From contig CBDCPE010000004.1 in assembly GCA_965220055.1 (NCBI GenBank), positions 1,178,001 through 1,242,000 of the forward strand: DNA of 64,000 nt, read 5' to 3'. Positions 58,257-64,000 of the stretch are shown here, in pieces (position 1 is the first letter of the stretch; each line of letters begins with the position of its first letter). The translations under genes were made by a program, and so were the position numbers. The DNA comes from Bin87 sp965220055 (GTDB lineage Bacteria > Chloroflexota > Dehalococcoidia > Lucifugimonadales > UBA3495). The notes beneath the pieces were generated by a model that had not been told where the DNA came from, did not search any database, and was given only the letters and a program-made list of their open reading frames with translations.

Positions 58257-59210
58257 ATGAGTGAACTGGCTGAGCGCGTCCTGAAGGGCGAATTGCGTGC
58301 GCTGTCGCGGGTCCTGACACTGCTGGAGCGCGGCGATCCGGCGGCGGCGGCGGCAATGGCGCGGCTGGACCCCCATACCGGATCGGGATACGCGGTTGGG
58401 ATCACGGGACCGCCCGGAGTGGGCAAGAGCACGCTGGTGGACCGACTGGCGGAACACCTGCGCGGAATGGGCCTGACGGTGGGCATCCTGGCGGTTGACC
58501 CAACGAGTCCATTCACGGGAGGTGCACTGCTCGGAGACCGGATCCGGATGCAACGGCACTACCTGGATGACGGGGTGTTCATTCGCAGCGTGGCGACGCG
58601 GGGACAGTCGGGAGGGCTACCGCGGATCGTGAAGAGCATGGTGCGGGCGCTGGATGCAGCGGGCAAGGACGTGACGCTGGTGGAGACGGTGGGTGTGGGG
58701 CAAACGGAACTGGGGATCATGGACGTGGCCGATACGGTGGTGGTAGCCATGACGCCGGAATCGGGGGATTCGATACAGACGCTGAAGGCCGGCGTGATGG
58801 AGATCGCGGATCTTTATGTGATCAACAAGGCCGACCGGGACGGGGCAAATCAGCTATCGGCCGCGGTCACGGCGACGCTGCAATTGTCGGATCTAGGCGA
58901 CGGTTGGAACCCGCCGGTGCTGTTGACCCAAGCATACGCGAACGTAGGGATCGGCGAGCTGTGGGACAGTGTGATCGCGCATCGCGAATACCTGACCGAC
59001 ACGGGTGGGTTGGAAAAGCGACGGGCCGAGCGGCGTCGGGCGGAGTTCCTGGAGACGGTGCAGGAGGAACTGTACCGGCGGATAACGGAACGAATGGGTG
59101 CCGACGCCGAGTTGGGAGAGCTACTACGACAGATAGACGGGAAGACCGTGGAGCCGTTTGGGGCGGCGATGGGGTTGCTGAGAGACGGCGAGGGGTTCGG
59201 CAAATTTTAG
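58257..59210 (+). CDS. meaB: Methylmalonyl-CoA mutase-associated GTPase MeaB/ArgK
   Basis: 317 aa from the ATG at 58257. Walker A GITGPPGVGKSTLVDRL, base-specificity NKADRDGAN, and DVTLVETVGVGQTE (switch region) identify the MeaB/ArgK branch of G3E GTPases. MeaB loads and protects adenosylcobalamin in methylmalonyl-CoA mutase. No mutase gene is in the window, but acyl-CoA genes are all around. The N-terminal LKGELRALSRVLTLLERGDP helix and the C-terminal dimerisation helix are complete. Confidence 0.94.
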   Translation: MSELAERVLKGELRALSRVLTLLERGDPAAAAAMARLDPHTGSGYAVGITGPPGVGKSTLVDRLAEHLRGMGLTVGILAVDPTSPFTGGALLGDRIRMQRHYLDDGVFIRSVATRGQSGGLPRIVKSMVRALDAAGKDVTLVETVGVGQTELGIMDVADTVVVAMTPESGDSIQTLKAGVMEIADLYVINKADRDGANQLSAAVTATLQLSDLGDGWNPPVLLTQAYANVGIGELWDSVIAHREYLTDTGGLEKRRAERRRAEFLETVQEELYRRITERMGADAELGELLRQIDGKTVEPFGAAMGLLRDGEGFGKF

Positions 59211-59472
59211 CTGCGGGGCGCCGGGTATCGAAGCGATTGTCGCCAACGGTAGAATAGCTCAATGGACGGTGAGGGACGGCGCGGGGTTGACGGCGACGAT
59301 TCACTGCTGGCGTCGGTTGCGGGGGTTCCGCTCACGCGTATGGGGCGGGGCGGGCTATGCTGTGTGTGGGCCGGGTTTTGGGCGGCGCGCATCCTATTGA
59401 CCGATGCGCTGTAGTATTTTCAGCAATTGCGGCTAAAATCGGCCCTAGCGGAATCGCTTGGAGACGAGCCGG
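59211..59472. other. Gene-free stretch
   Basis: No gene, repeat copy or strong hairpin recognised up to the candidate promoter at 59473. Confidence 0.5.
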
Positions 59473-59500
59473 TTGATCAGGCGTTCAGCATCTGTATGCT
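59473..59500 (+). promoter_or_regulatory. Candidate promoter of the small gene at 59559
   Basis: TTGATC (59473-59478), 16 bases, TATGCT (59495-59500). Confidence 0.4.
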
Positions 59501-59558
59501 ATGGTTGTCCGTGGAAGTAGCGGTCATTGCCATAGAGTTTCTATCAAGAGGGATCAGG

Positions 59559-59711
59559 ATGCTAATTGCCAAAACGCCCAAGGGTCTTAAAGCAAGCATT
59601 CTGGATGGGCTTACCGAAGGCTTCACGCCTGAAGAGTTGGAAGCCATCGCTGCAAAGATACGGAAAGCGCAGCAAGAAAAGGCCGCCAAAAAGACTGGCA
59701 AGGAAGGTTAA
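59559..59711 (+). CDS. Small hypothetical protein
   Basis: 50 aa from the ATG at 59559, with AGAGGGA upstream. It is charged and helical: MLIAKTPKGLKASILDGL then FTPEELEAIAAKIRKAQQEKAAKKTGKEG. No cysteines or membrane segment. A longer frame reaching back to a TTG at 59427 is open but its start has no SD. Function unknown; it could be spurious, though composition is protein-like. Confidence 0.4.
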   Translation: MLIAKTPKGLKASILDGLTEGFTPEELEAIAAKIRKAQQEKAAKKTGKEG

Positions 59712-59817
59712 CGTCGCACTGCCGAAGAGCAGTACGACAGCCTTACACCGACATCAGAGTCTGGTGCAACGGGACGAATGCCCGGTTACTCTGGCTGGAC
59801 CGAAGAGTCCGATCGTG

Positions 59818-60324
59818 CTAAGGGCGAAGCCGGCGGAGTTCTGCGCTTGCCACAGCAGAAATCCGATAGTGGGTCAGTTGGGGATTTAGAGCGTTTTGGG
59901 TGGATCTCGTAAGTGCATCCCGGGAGGTTGCACTTAGCCAATTCACGTCACGAACATATCCCGGCACCTCAAACTCCATACCAGTTGCGAGGTCAACCCG
60001 GGGCACAACTTGACATTCTGCATCTGATTTGACAACGCCAATGTGGTACAGCCTGCGCACTGGATCGTAGGTGACGAAGGTTTCTCCGATCCGGACTTCA
60101 CAAGAAAACCGCCTGAGCATACCGACGATGTTCGGACGCGCACCGGGTTTCTCGTATGGATAAGATTCATCCAAGCGCCACCTGATATTAGCATTAGTGT
60201 CTGTAGGATGGATAGGGCCCACGCCCCATCCGAGGTGTGCGACACCTTCGTTCAGGAAATGGTGGATAAGAATGCCGTCGCGCTCGGCGCGCACCATCCA
60301 CATTTTAGGATTGACAGGTTCCAT
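59818..60324 (-). CDS. Stand-alone Mrr-type N-terminal (PUA/EVE-like) domain protein
   Basis: 168 aa from the ATG at 60324. MWMVRAERDGILIHHFLNEGVAHLGWGVG and the downstream FSCEVRIGETFVTYDPVRRLYHIGVV match the N-terminal module of Mrr-like restriction proteins, where it binds the modified or recognised base. The second half (DVNWLSATSRDALTRSTQNALN) is the family's usual connector, but the PD-(D/E)xK nuclease domain that should follow is absent; the frame ends LRRLRP-stop. It may be a truncated restriction protein or a sensor that acts alone. A start at 60369 is also open. Confidence 0.7.
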   Translation of the reverse strand: MEPVNPKMWMVRAERDGILIHHFLNEGVAHLGWGVGPIHPTDTNANIRWRLDESYPYEKPGARPNIVGMLRRFSCEVRIGETFVTYDPVRRLYHIGVVKSDAECQVVPRVDLATGMEFEVPGYVRDVNWLSATSRDALTRSTQNALNPQLTHYRISAVASAELRRLRP

Positions 60325-60358
60325 AGGTGGCTTACTTCCAGATGCAATGGTAAGGAAT

Positions 60359-60381
60359 GGGGCAACCATCGTGGTTGCCCC
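60359..60381 (-). terminator. Hairpin after the stomatin gene
   Basis: Ten perfect pairs (GGGGCAACCA / TGGTTGCCCC, loop TCG). There is no strong U-tract on the minus strand, so termination efficiency is uncertain. Confidence 0.5.
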
Positions 60382-60427
60382 GGTTGCTTTTGAGGGTCTG
60401 ACTACGACTGTCGTCGCCGCTGCTGGC

Positions 60428-61321
60428 TCAGTTGCCGGAGTTGGGGCGGTTGTTGTTGCCGGTGCCGCCGCCGTCCTGCTGACTCATGCCGCCCATGCCG
60501 AGGAAGGGGGACAGCATGGAAGTGAACTCCATGGGGAAGATGAACTTGGTGGACGGGCTGGAGCCGAGGGACTTAAGGGTCTCGAAATACTGGAGGCTCA
60601 TGGTACGCCCGTCGATGGTGCTGGCGACGCTGTAGATGCGCTCCAGGGCGGTGCTAAAACCCTCGGCGCGGAGGACGGCGGCCTGCTGGTCGCCCTCGGC
60701 CTGGAGGATTTCCGCCTCACGCTCGCCCTGCGCATTGAGAATGGCGGCCTGACGTTGGCCTTCAGCCAGGTTGATGGCGGCCTGACGCTGGCCCTCGGAT
60801 TCGGTGATCTCCGCGGTGCGGATGGCATCGGCGGACTTCTGGCGCTCCATGGCAGCCTTGACACCGATCGGAGGGTCAACCTCGTTGATTTCCACCTGAG
60901 ACACCTTGACGCCCCAACGGGTGGTGACCTCGTCCATGCGGACCTGGACATCGTCGCGAATTCGCTCACGCTCTGACAGGGTGGTCGACAAGTCGAGGGA
61001 ACCGATCACCGAGCGAAGGGTGGCGAAGGCGAGGTTGATGACTGCCGCCTCGAAGTTCTGAACTTCCAGCACGGCACGGTCAGCGAGGTCTTCCATCACG
61101 CGGTAGTAGATCACGAAGTCCATGTCCACCACCACGTTGTCGGCGGTGATGTACTTCTGGGTGGGAACGCGGGTGACACGCTCGCGTAGGTCGACCTTGG
61201 TGCCGTGATAGAGGATGGGGATGAGGAAGCGCAGGCCGGGGCCACGGATGCCGACATACGAACCGAAACGCTGGACTACCATGCGCTGGTATTGCTGGAC
61301 GACGACGATCCCTACAGCCAT
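60428..61321 (-). CDS. SPFH/stomatin-like membrane protein
   Basis: 297 aa. GLRFLIPILYHGTKVDLRERVTRVPTQKYITADNVVVDMDFVIYYRV is the SPFH core, followed by LRSVIGSLDLSTTLSERERI and a long coiled coil with alternating Ala/Glu (AAINLAEGQRQAAILNAQGEREAEILQAEGDQQAAVLRAEG). The protein anchors at the cytoplasmic membrane and oligomerises. The C-terminus is Gly/Asn-rich. It is encoded 55 bases after the NfeD-family gene, its usual partner. GGAGG precedes the ATG. Confidence 0.92.
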   Translation of the reverse strand: MAVGIVVVQQYQRMVVQRFGSYVGIRGPGLRFLIPILYHGTKVDLRERVTRVPTQKYITADNVVVDMDFVIYYRVMEDLADRAVLEVQNFEAAVINLAFATLRSVIGSLDLSTTLSERERIRDDVQVRMDEVTTRWGVKVSQVEINEVDPPIGVKAAMERQKSADAIRTAEITESEGQRQAAINLAEGQRQAAILNAQGEREAEILQAEGDQQAAVLRAEGFSTALERIYSVASTIDGRTMSLQYFETLKSLGSSPSTKFIFPMEFTSMLSPFLGMGGMSQQDGGGTGNNNRPNSGN

Positions 61322-61376
61322 GTTGTTGCCTCCTTATGGGCATCGGCGTTAGAGGTGAGTTAGGCCCATTCTAGCA

Positions 61377-62825
61377 TCATTCCTGGCCCTCAACGGTGGC
61401 AGGGCCGGCGTCGACCTCCACAATGAGGAGCAGGCCGTTCACGGCGACCACGCGCACGCGATGGCCGGCAGGGATCGTGAGGCCGTCATTGCTGACACCG
61501 GACCAGGTTTCATCGGCGAGGGCAACGACGCCCCTGGGTCGCAGAGCCGACGTGACGATACCGGCCTGCCCGACCAAATAGCCGGGCGAACTGCGACCGT
61601 CGCCACCAGTGTCAACGGAGTTCGTCGCGCCTCGGCCGCGCCCCAGGCGGGACCTGATCACCTCATAGGCCAAGTAGCCAGAGACGGAGAGCAGGGCGCC
61701 TCCGACGCCGACCAGCACCCAACGGTTTACCGACACGGTGGGGAAGCTGGGGGGAGAAATGCGCCCGCCGCCGAAGTCACCGAACAGCAACAGGCCACCC
61801 ACGACGAGGCTTACGGCGGCGCCGATGCCCAAAGCACCGAAGCCCGAAACGAAAATTTCGAGGGCGGCCAGGACAACGGCCAGGAGGATGAAGGCGACGC
61901 CGGCCCAATTGAAGGGCAGGTTCCCGAGGGCGAGAAATCCCAAACCCAGGCAGATTATGCCGGCGACGCCGGGGCCGATGGCGCCGGGCGTCAGCATCTC
62001 GAATATCAGACCAAGACTTCCTAGGGAGAGGAGAAGGAACGCGATGTTCGGATTGGAGATGAACTCGACGAAACGCTCGCGCCACTGCAGTTTGACTTCC
62101 TGCACCTCGGCGTCGGCCAAGTGCAGCGTTTGATCACCGGCGACGGTGGACACGGTCTGGCCGTCGAGGGCGGCGAGGAGCGTCGGGATGTCATCGGCGA
62201 TCAGGTCGATGACTTTCGCCTCCAAGGCTTCGCTAGCACTGTAGGAGGCGGCGGAGCGCACGGTCTCCTCCAGAGCGTCGGCGTTGCGGCCGCGCTCCTC
62301 GGCGATGGCACGGATGAGGGCAGCCGCGTCGTTGGTGACCTTGCTGGCGAGGGTCTCACTGATCTCTTCCCCGGTGCCGGAGACAGGCGTGGCGGCGCCG
62401 ATGTTGGAGCCAGGGGTCATGGCCGCGACGTGGGCGGCTGCGGTGATGAAGGTTCCGGCGGAGCCGGCCTGGGCTCCCCGCGGCGAGACGAATACGGCGA
62501 CGGGCACAGGGGAGCCGAGGAGGATCTCTACGATCTCGCGAGTGCTACTGTAGAGGCCTCCGGGAGTGTCCAGCCCGATGATCAGCAACTGGGCCCCATT
62601 TTCGTTGGATCGTGTGACGGCGCGGCGGATTACGCGGACCTTGACCGGGCTGATGGTCTTTTCGATCCGGAGATTCAGAACAGTGTCGGCTTGGGCATTG
62701 ACGCGGCCGTCAGGTCCGGCCAGGCCGAACATCCCTAGGGTGATGAAGAGGGCACACGTCGCAACCACCGCCCACCGCCTCACGAGTGGGCGGACCGACC
62801 GACGGTTGATGGCAGCGGAGAGCAT
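61377..62825 (-). CDS. NfeD-family membrane-bound serine protease (ClpP-like domain)
   Basis: 482 aa. An N-terminal signal/anchor (WAVVATCALFITLGMFGLAG) is followed by a SppA/ClpP-like protease domain with LLIIGLDTPGGLYSSTREIVEILL and the catalytic Ser in GAQAGSAGTFITAAAHVAAM, Lys in the ASKVTNDAAALIRAIAEERGR segment. Four to five membrane helices and a C-terminal OB-fold (NfeD) domain follow (GIVTSALRPRGVVALADETWSG; RVRVVAVNGLLLIVEVD). With stomatin-like proteins it forms membrane microdomain or quality-control systems. No SD is visible. Confidence 0.92.
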   Translation of the reverse strand: MLSAAINRRSVRPLVRRWAVVATCALFITLGMFGLAGPDGRVNAQADTVLNLRIEKTISPVKVRVIRRAVTRSNENGAQLLIIGLDTPGGLYSSTREIVEILLGSPVPVAVFVSPRGAQAGSAGTFITAAAHVAAMTPGSNIGAATPVSGTGEEISETLASKVTNDAAALIRAIAEERGRNADALEETVRSAASYSASEALEAKVIDLIADDIPTLLAALDGQTVSTVAGDQTLHLADAEVQEVKLQWRERFVEFISNPNIAFLLLSLGSLGLIFEMLTPGAIGPGVAGIICLGLGFLALGNLPFNWAGVAFILLAVVLAALEIFVSGFGALGIGAAVSLVVGGLLLFGDFGGGRISPPSFPTVSVNRWVLVGVGGALLSVSGYLAYEVIRSRLGRGRGATNSVDTGGDGRSSPGYLVGQAGIVTSALRPRGVVALADETWSGVSNDGLTIPAGHRVRVVAVNGLLLIVEVDAGPATVEGQE

Positions 62826-62865
62826 GAGCGGGTACCTGGGTTTATGATCGGGGCGAGCATGAGGT

Positions 62866-62873
62866 ATGTCAAT
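62866..62873. repeat. 8-bp target site duplication, left copy
   Basis: ATGTCAAT flanks the left end of the small IS66 derivative; the identical copy is at 63157-63164. Confidence 0.9.
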
Positions 62874-63156
62874 GTAACTGTTCAGAGTTGGGAAGGTAAA
62901 TTGATCGAAAGCGGTTAGCGAAGGAACTCTTCGTCTTCGTGGCTCAACCGAAGGTGCCGTCGGACAACAACGCCGCCGAGCGCAGCTTGCGCCACCTGGT
63001 GGTCAGCCGGAAGATCAGCGCAGGAACCCGCTCCCACCAGGGTACCGATACCAAGATGACGCTAGCCTCAATCTTCGGTACCTGGCGGGCCCAAGGCCTC
63101 AACCCTCTCACCGCCTGCCACCATCTGCTCACTTCCCCTCAAGTCTGAACTATTAC
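62874..63156 (+). mobile_element. Internally deleted IS66-family derivative (283 bp)
   Basis: Both ends belong to the same family as the element at 8498-9929: GTAACTGTTCAGAGTTG at the left and CAAGTCTGAACTATTAC at the right, flanked by a perfect 8-bp duplication (ATGTCAAT). Between about 62907 and 62921 the internal part of the transposase gene is missing, joining the first 30-odd bases to GAAGGAACTCTTCG of the C-terminal coding region. It differs from the full copy at many positions, so it came from another relative. Confidence 0.92.
62939..63148 (+). pseudogene. IS66 transposase C-terminal fragment
   Basis: About 69 codons encode the end of the IS66 transposase, from AQPKVPSDNNAAERSLRHLV (the third catalytic residue, Glu) to IFGTWRAQGLNPLTAC and LLTSPQV. 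Unlike the full copy it has Arg after IFGTW, so it preserves the original C-terminus. The other two catalytic Asp residues are lost with the deletion. Confidence 0.85.
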
Positions 63157-63164
63157 ATGTCAAT
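63157..63164. repeat. 8-bp target site duplication, right copy
   Basis: ATGTCAAT, identical to 62866-62873. Confidence 0.9.
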
Positions 63165-63424
63165 CGGGTGAGATGACGCGGGCGGATTCACTTTTGTAAA
63201 TCGTCGTCGGCCGAATCCCCACGGTATTCGTGGGAATCTGGTCCATGCACGGCCGCGCGCGACCGCCATTGCTACGTCTACGAGATTGCCACGCTTCGCT
63301 CGCAATGACTAATCCGAGGGGTACCTATCCTGATGAGCCGGCGAGATTGCCGCGCTTCGCTCGCAATGACTGGTCGGAGGGATACCCATCGCAATGACTG
63401 ATCGGGGGTACCCATGTTGGTGGT
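63165..63424. other. Gene-free stretch with repeats
   Basis: Two family A copies are present, and the gap also holds two short GGTACC..ATC-like motifs (63321 and 63375-63415). No gene is supported. Confidence 0.6.
63282..63370 (+). repeat. Two family A repeats
   Basis: Copies at 63282-63309 and 63343-63370, both close to the consensus and ending in CGCTCGCAATGAC. Confidence 0.75.
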
Positions 63425-63454
63425 TTGACTAGGGCCGGCGGCTGCCCATACAAT
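63425..63454 (+). promoter_or_regulatory. Promoter of the enoyl-CoA hydratase gene
   Basis: TTGACT (63425-63430), 18-base spacer, TACAAT (63449-63454); leader of about 32 bases with AGGAGC. Confidence 0.6.
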
Positions 63455-63492
63455 GCGGTCAACCGAACATCGGAACAGGAGCGGACGATTCC

Positions 63493-64000
63493 ATGGACTA
63501 CCAGTACATTCTGTCAGACAAAGAGCGTGTCTCCAAGTGGGAAGGCAACGGCGACCGGCGTCGTGAGAAGGTGGGACACGTTGCGTTTCTAACCATGAAC
63601 CGACCTGAAGTGCTGAACGCCATGAATCGGCAGCTGACAGAAGAGCTCCACGATGCCGTGCGGTACGCGAACGAGGACGCAGACATTGGGTGCATCGTGA
63701 TCACGGGCGCCGACACGCACCCGCGAGTCCCGGCGTTTACCGCCGGCGGCGACATCCACGAGCAACGCGAAGACCAGGCGGCGCTGAACGCAGGCGGGCT
63801 GACCACGGACGATCTGGACACTCGATCCGCCCGACGGCAGAGAGGCGGCTATGAACTCAGCGCGTCCGACAAGCCGGTGATCGGGATGATAAACGGACTG
63901 GCCTACGGCGGCGGCGCGGTGCTGTCTTCGTCGGTGGACATCCGGATCGGATCCGACGCAGCGCGGTTCCGGTTCCTGGCAGCGGCGTATGGGCGGATCA
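63493..64000 (+). CDS. Enoyl-CoA hydratase/isomerase family protein (partial, cut by right edge)
   Basis: The first 169 codons are in the window. After a 20-residue N-terminal stretch (DYQYILSDKERVSKWEGNG) the crotonase fold begins: VAFLTMNRPEVLNAMN, then GCIVITGADTHPRVPAFTAGGDIHE (oxyanion-hole region), and PVIGMINGLAYGGGAVLSSSVDIRIGSDAARFRF. It would hydrate or isomerise an enoyl-CoA. The catalytic Glu pair expected further on is mostly beyond the edge, so activity type is not settled. Confidence 0.9.
   Translation, partial: MDYQYILSDKERVSKWEGNGDRRREKVGHVAFLTMNRPEVLNAMNRQLTEELHDAVRYANEDADIGCIVITGADTHPRVPAFTAGGDIHEQREDQAALNAGGLTTDDLDTRSARRQRGGYELSASDKPVIGMINGLAYGGGAVLSSSVDIRIGSDAARFRFLAAAYGRI

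Overview
The window is GC-rich bacterial DNA, apparently chromosomal. Its gene content points to Chloroflexota, most likely a SAR202-like Dehalococcoidia lineage. That placement is an inference from the mix of CaiB/BaiF CoA-transferases, thiolase plus DUF35 protein, MeaB, SDR, VOC, FMN-dependent 2-hydroxyacid oxidase, M20 amidases, LutABC and pyruvate:ferredoxin oxidoreductase; no rRNA or marker phylogeny is available here. Many genes have clear Shine-Dalgarno sites. A few have a -10 box 6-9 bases before the ATG and no SD, which suggests leaderless transcripts. TGn-extended -10 boxes are frequent.

Layout. 1-2.8 kb: pyruvate dehydrogenase operon (lpd, E1 alpha, E1 beta cut by the left edge). 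2.9-7.0 kb: ferredoxin-thioredoxin reductase catalytic subunit, tatA converging on tatB-tatC, and a fused RlmD-Maf protein. 7.2-7.7 kb: trxA followed at once by a selenocysteine tRNA gene. 8.5-9.9 kb: an IS66-family element with 8-bp target duplications, inserted between two divergent promoters. 10-13.7 kb: lutABC with a tightly coupled MNT/HEPN gene pair. 13.8-18.9 kb: SRPBCC protein, glycerate kinase, two tandem M20 amidohydrolases, a polyprenol/DAG kinase-like membrane protein. 19-25.2 kb: lipoprotein, cysteine desulfurase, alpha/beta hydrolase, twin VOC genes and a benzoylformate-decarboxylase-like ThDP enzyme. 25.3-27.9 kb: acyl-CoA ligase, a PII protein with an altered T-loop, and an EVE protein. 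28-32.6 kb: an unrecognised gene and a repeat-rich tract, with a DUF35/thiolase pair. 32.6-43.4 kb: HpaI-type aldolase, RNase D, M20 peptidase, GNAT, TPR and hot-dog proteins, PIG-L deacetylase, TenA, hydrolase, FMN oxidase, a small regulator-like protein. 43.5-47 kb: porGD-porA-porB. 47-54.6 kb: Swt1-type HEPN protein, Xsc/ALS-like ThDP enzyme, DUF971, FmdB, DAO oxidase, two-domain CoA-transferase, membrane protein. 54.9-64 kb: CysRS fused to a GT2 glycosyltransferase, SDR, MeaB, Mrr-N-like protein, stomatin/NfeD pair, an internally deleted IS66 derivative, and an enoyl-CoA hydratase cut by the right edge.

The metabolic theme is central C2/C3 and acyl-CoA chemistry: PDH and POR both make acetyl-CoA, LutABC and the FMN oxidase handle lactate or other 2-hydroxyacids, and CoA ligase, CoA-transferase, thiolase, enoyl-CoA hydratase and MeaB suit acid and propionate/methylmalonyl metabolism. 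Five ThDP-related enzymes plus TenA sit in 64 kb.

Two dispersed repeat families mark most gene-free gaps: an imperfect hairpin repeat (family A, GAGATTGCCGCGC followed by CGCTCGCAATGACA) and a palindrome (family B, arms near GTAGGGGCGAAT / ATTCGCCCCTAC). They occur singly, as a three-fold composite tandem near 29.5-29.9 kb, and as a 48/49-bp tandem array upstream of the thiolase gene. The most unusual genes are the CysRS-GT2 and RlmD-Maf fusions.
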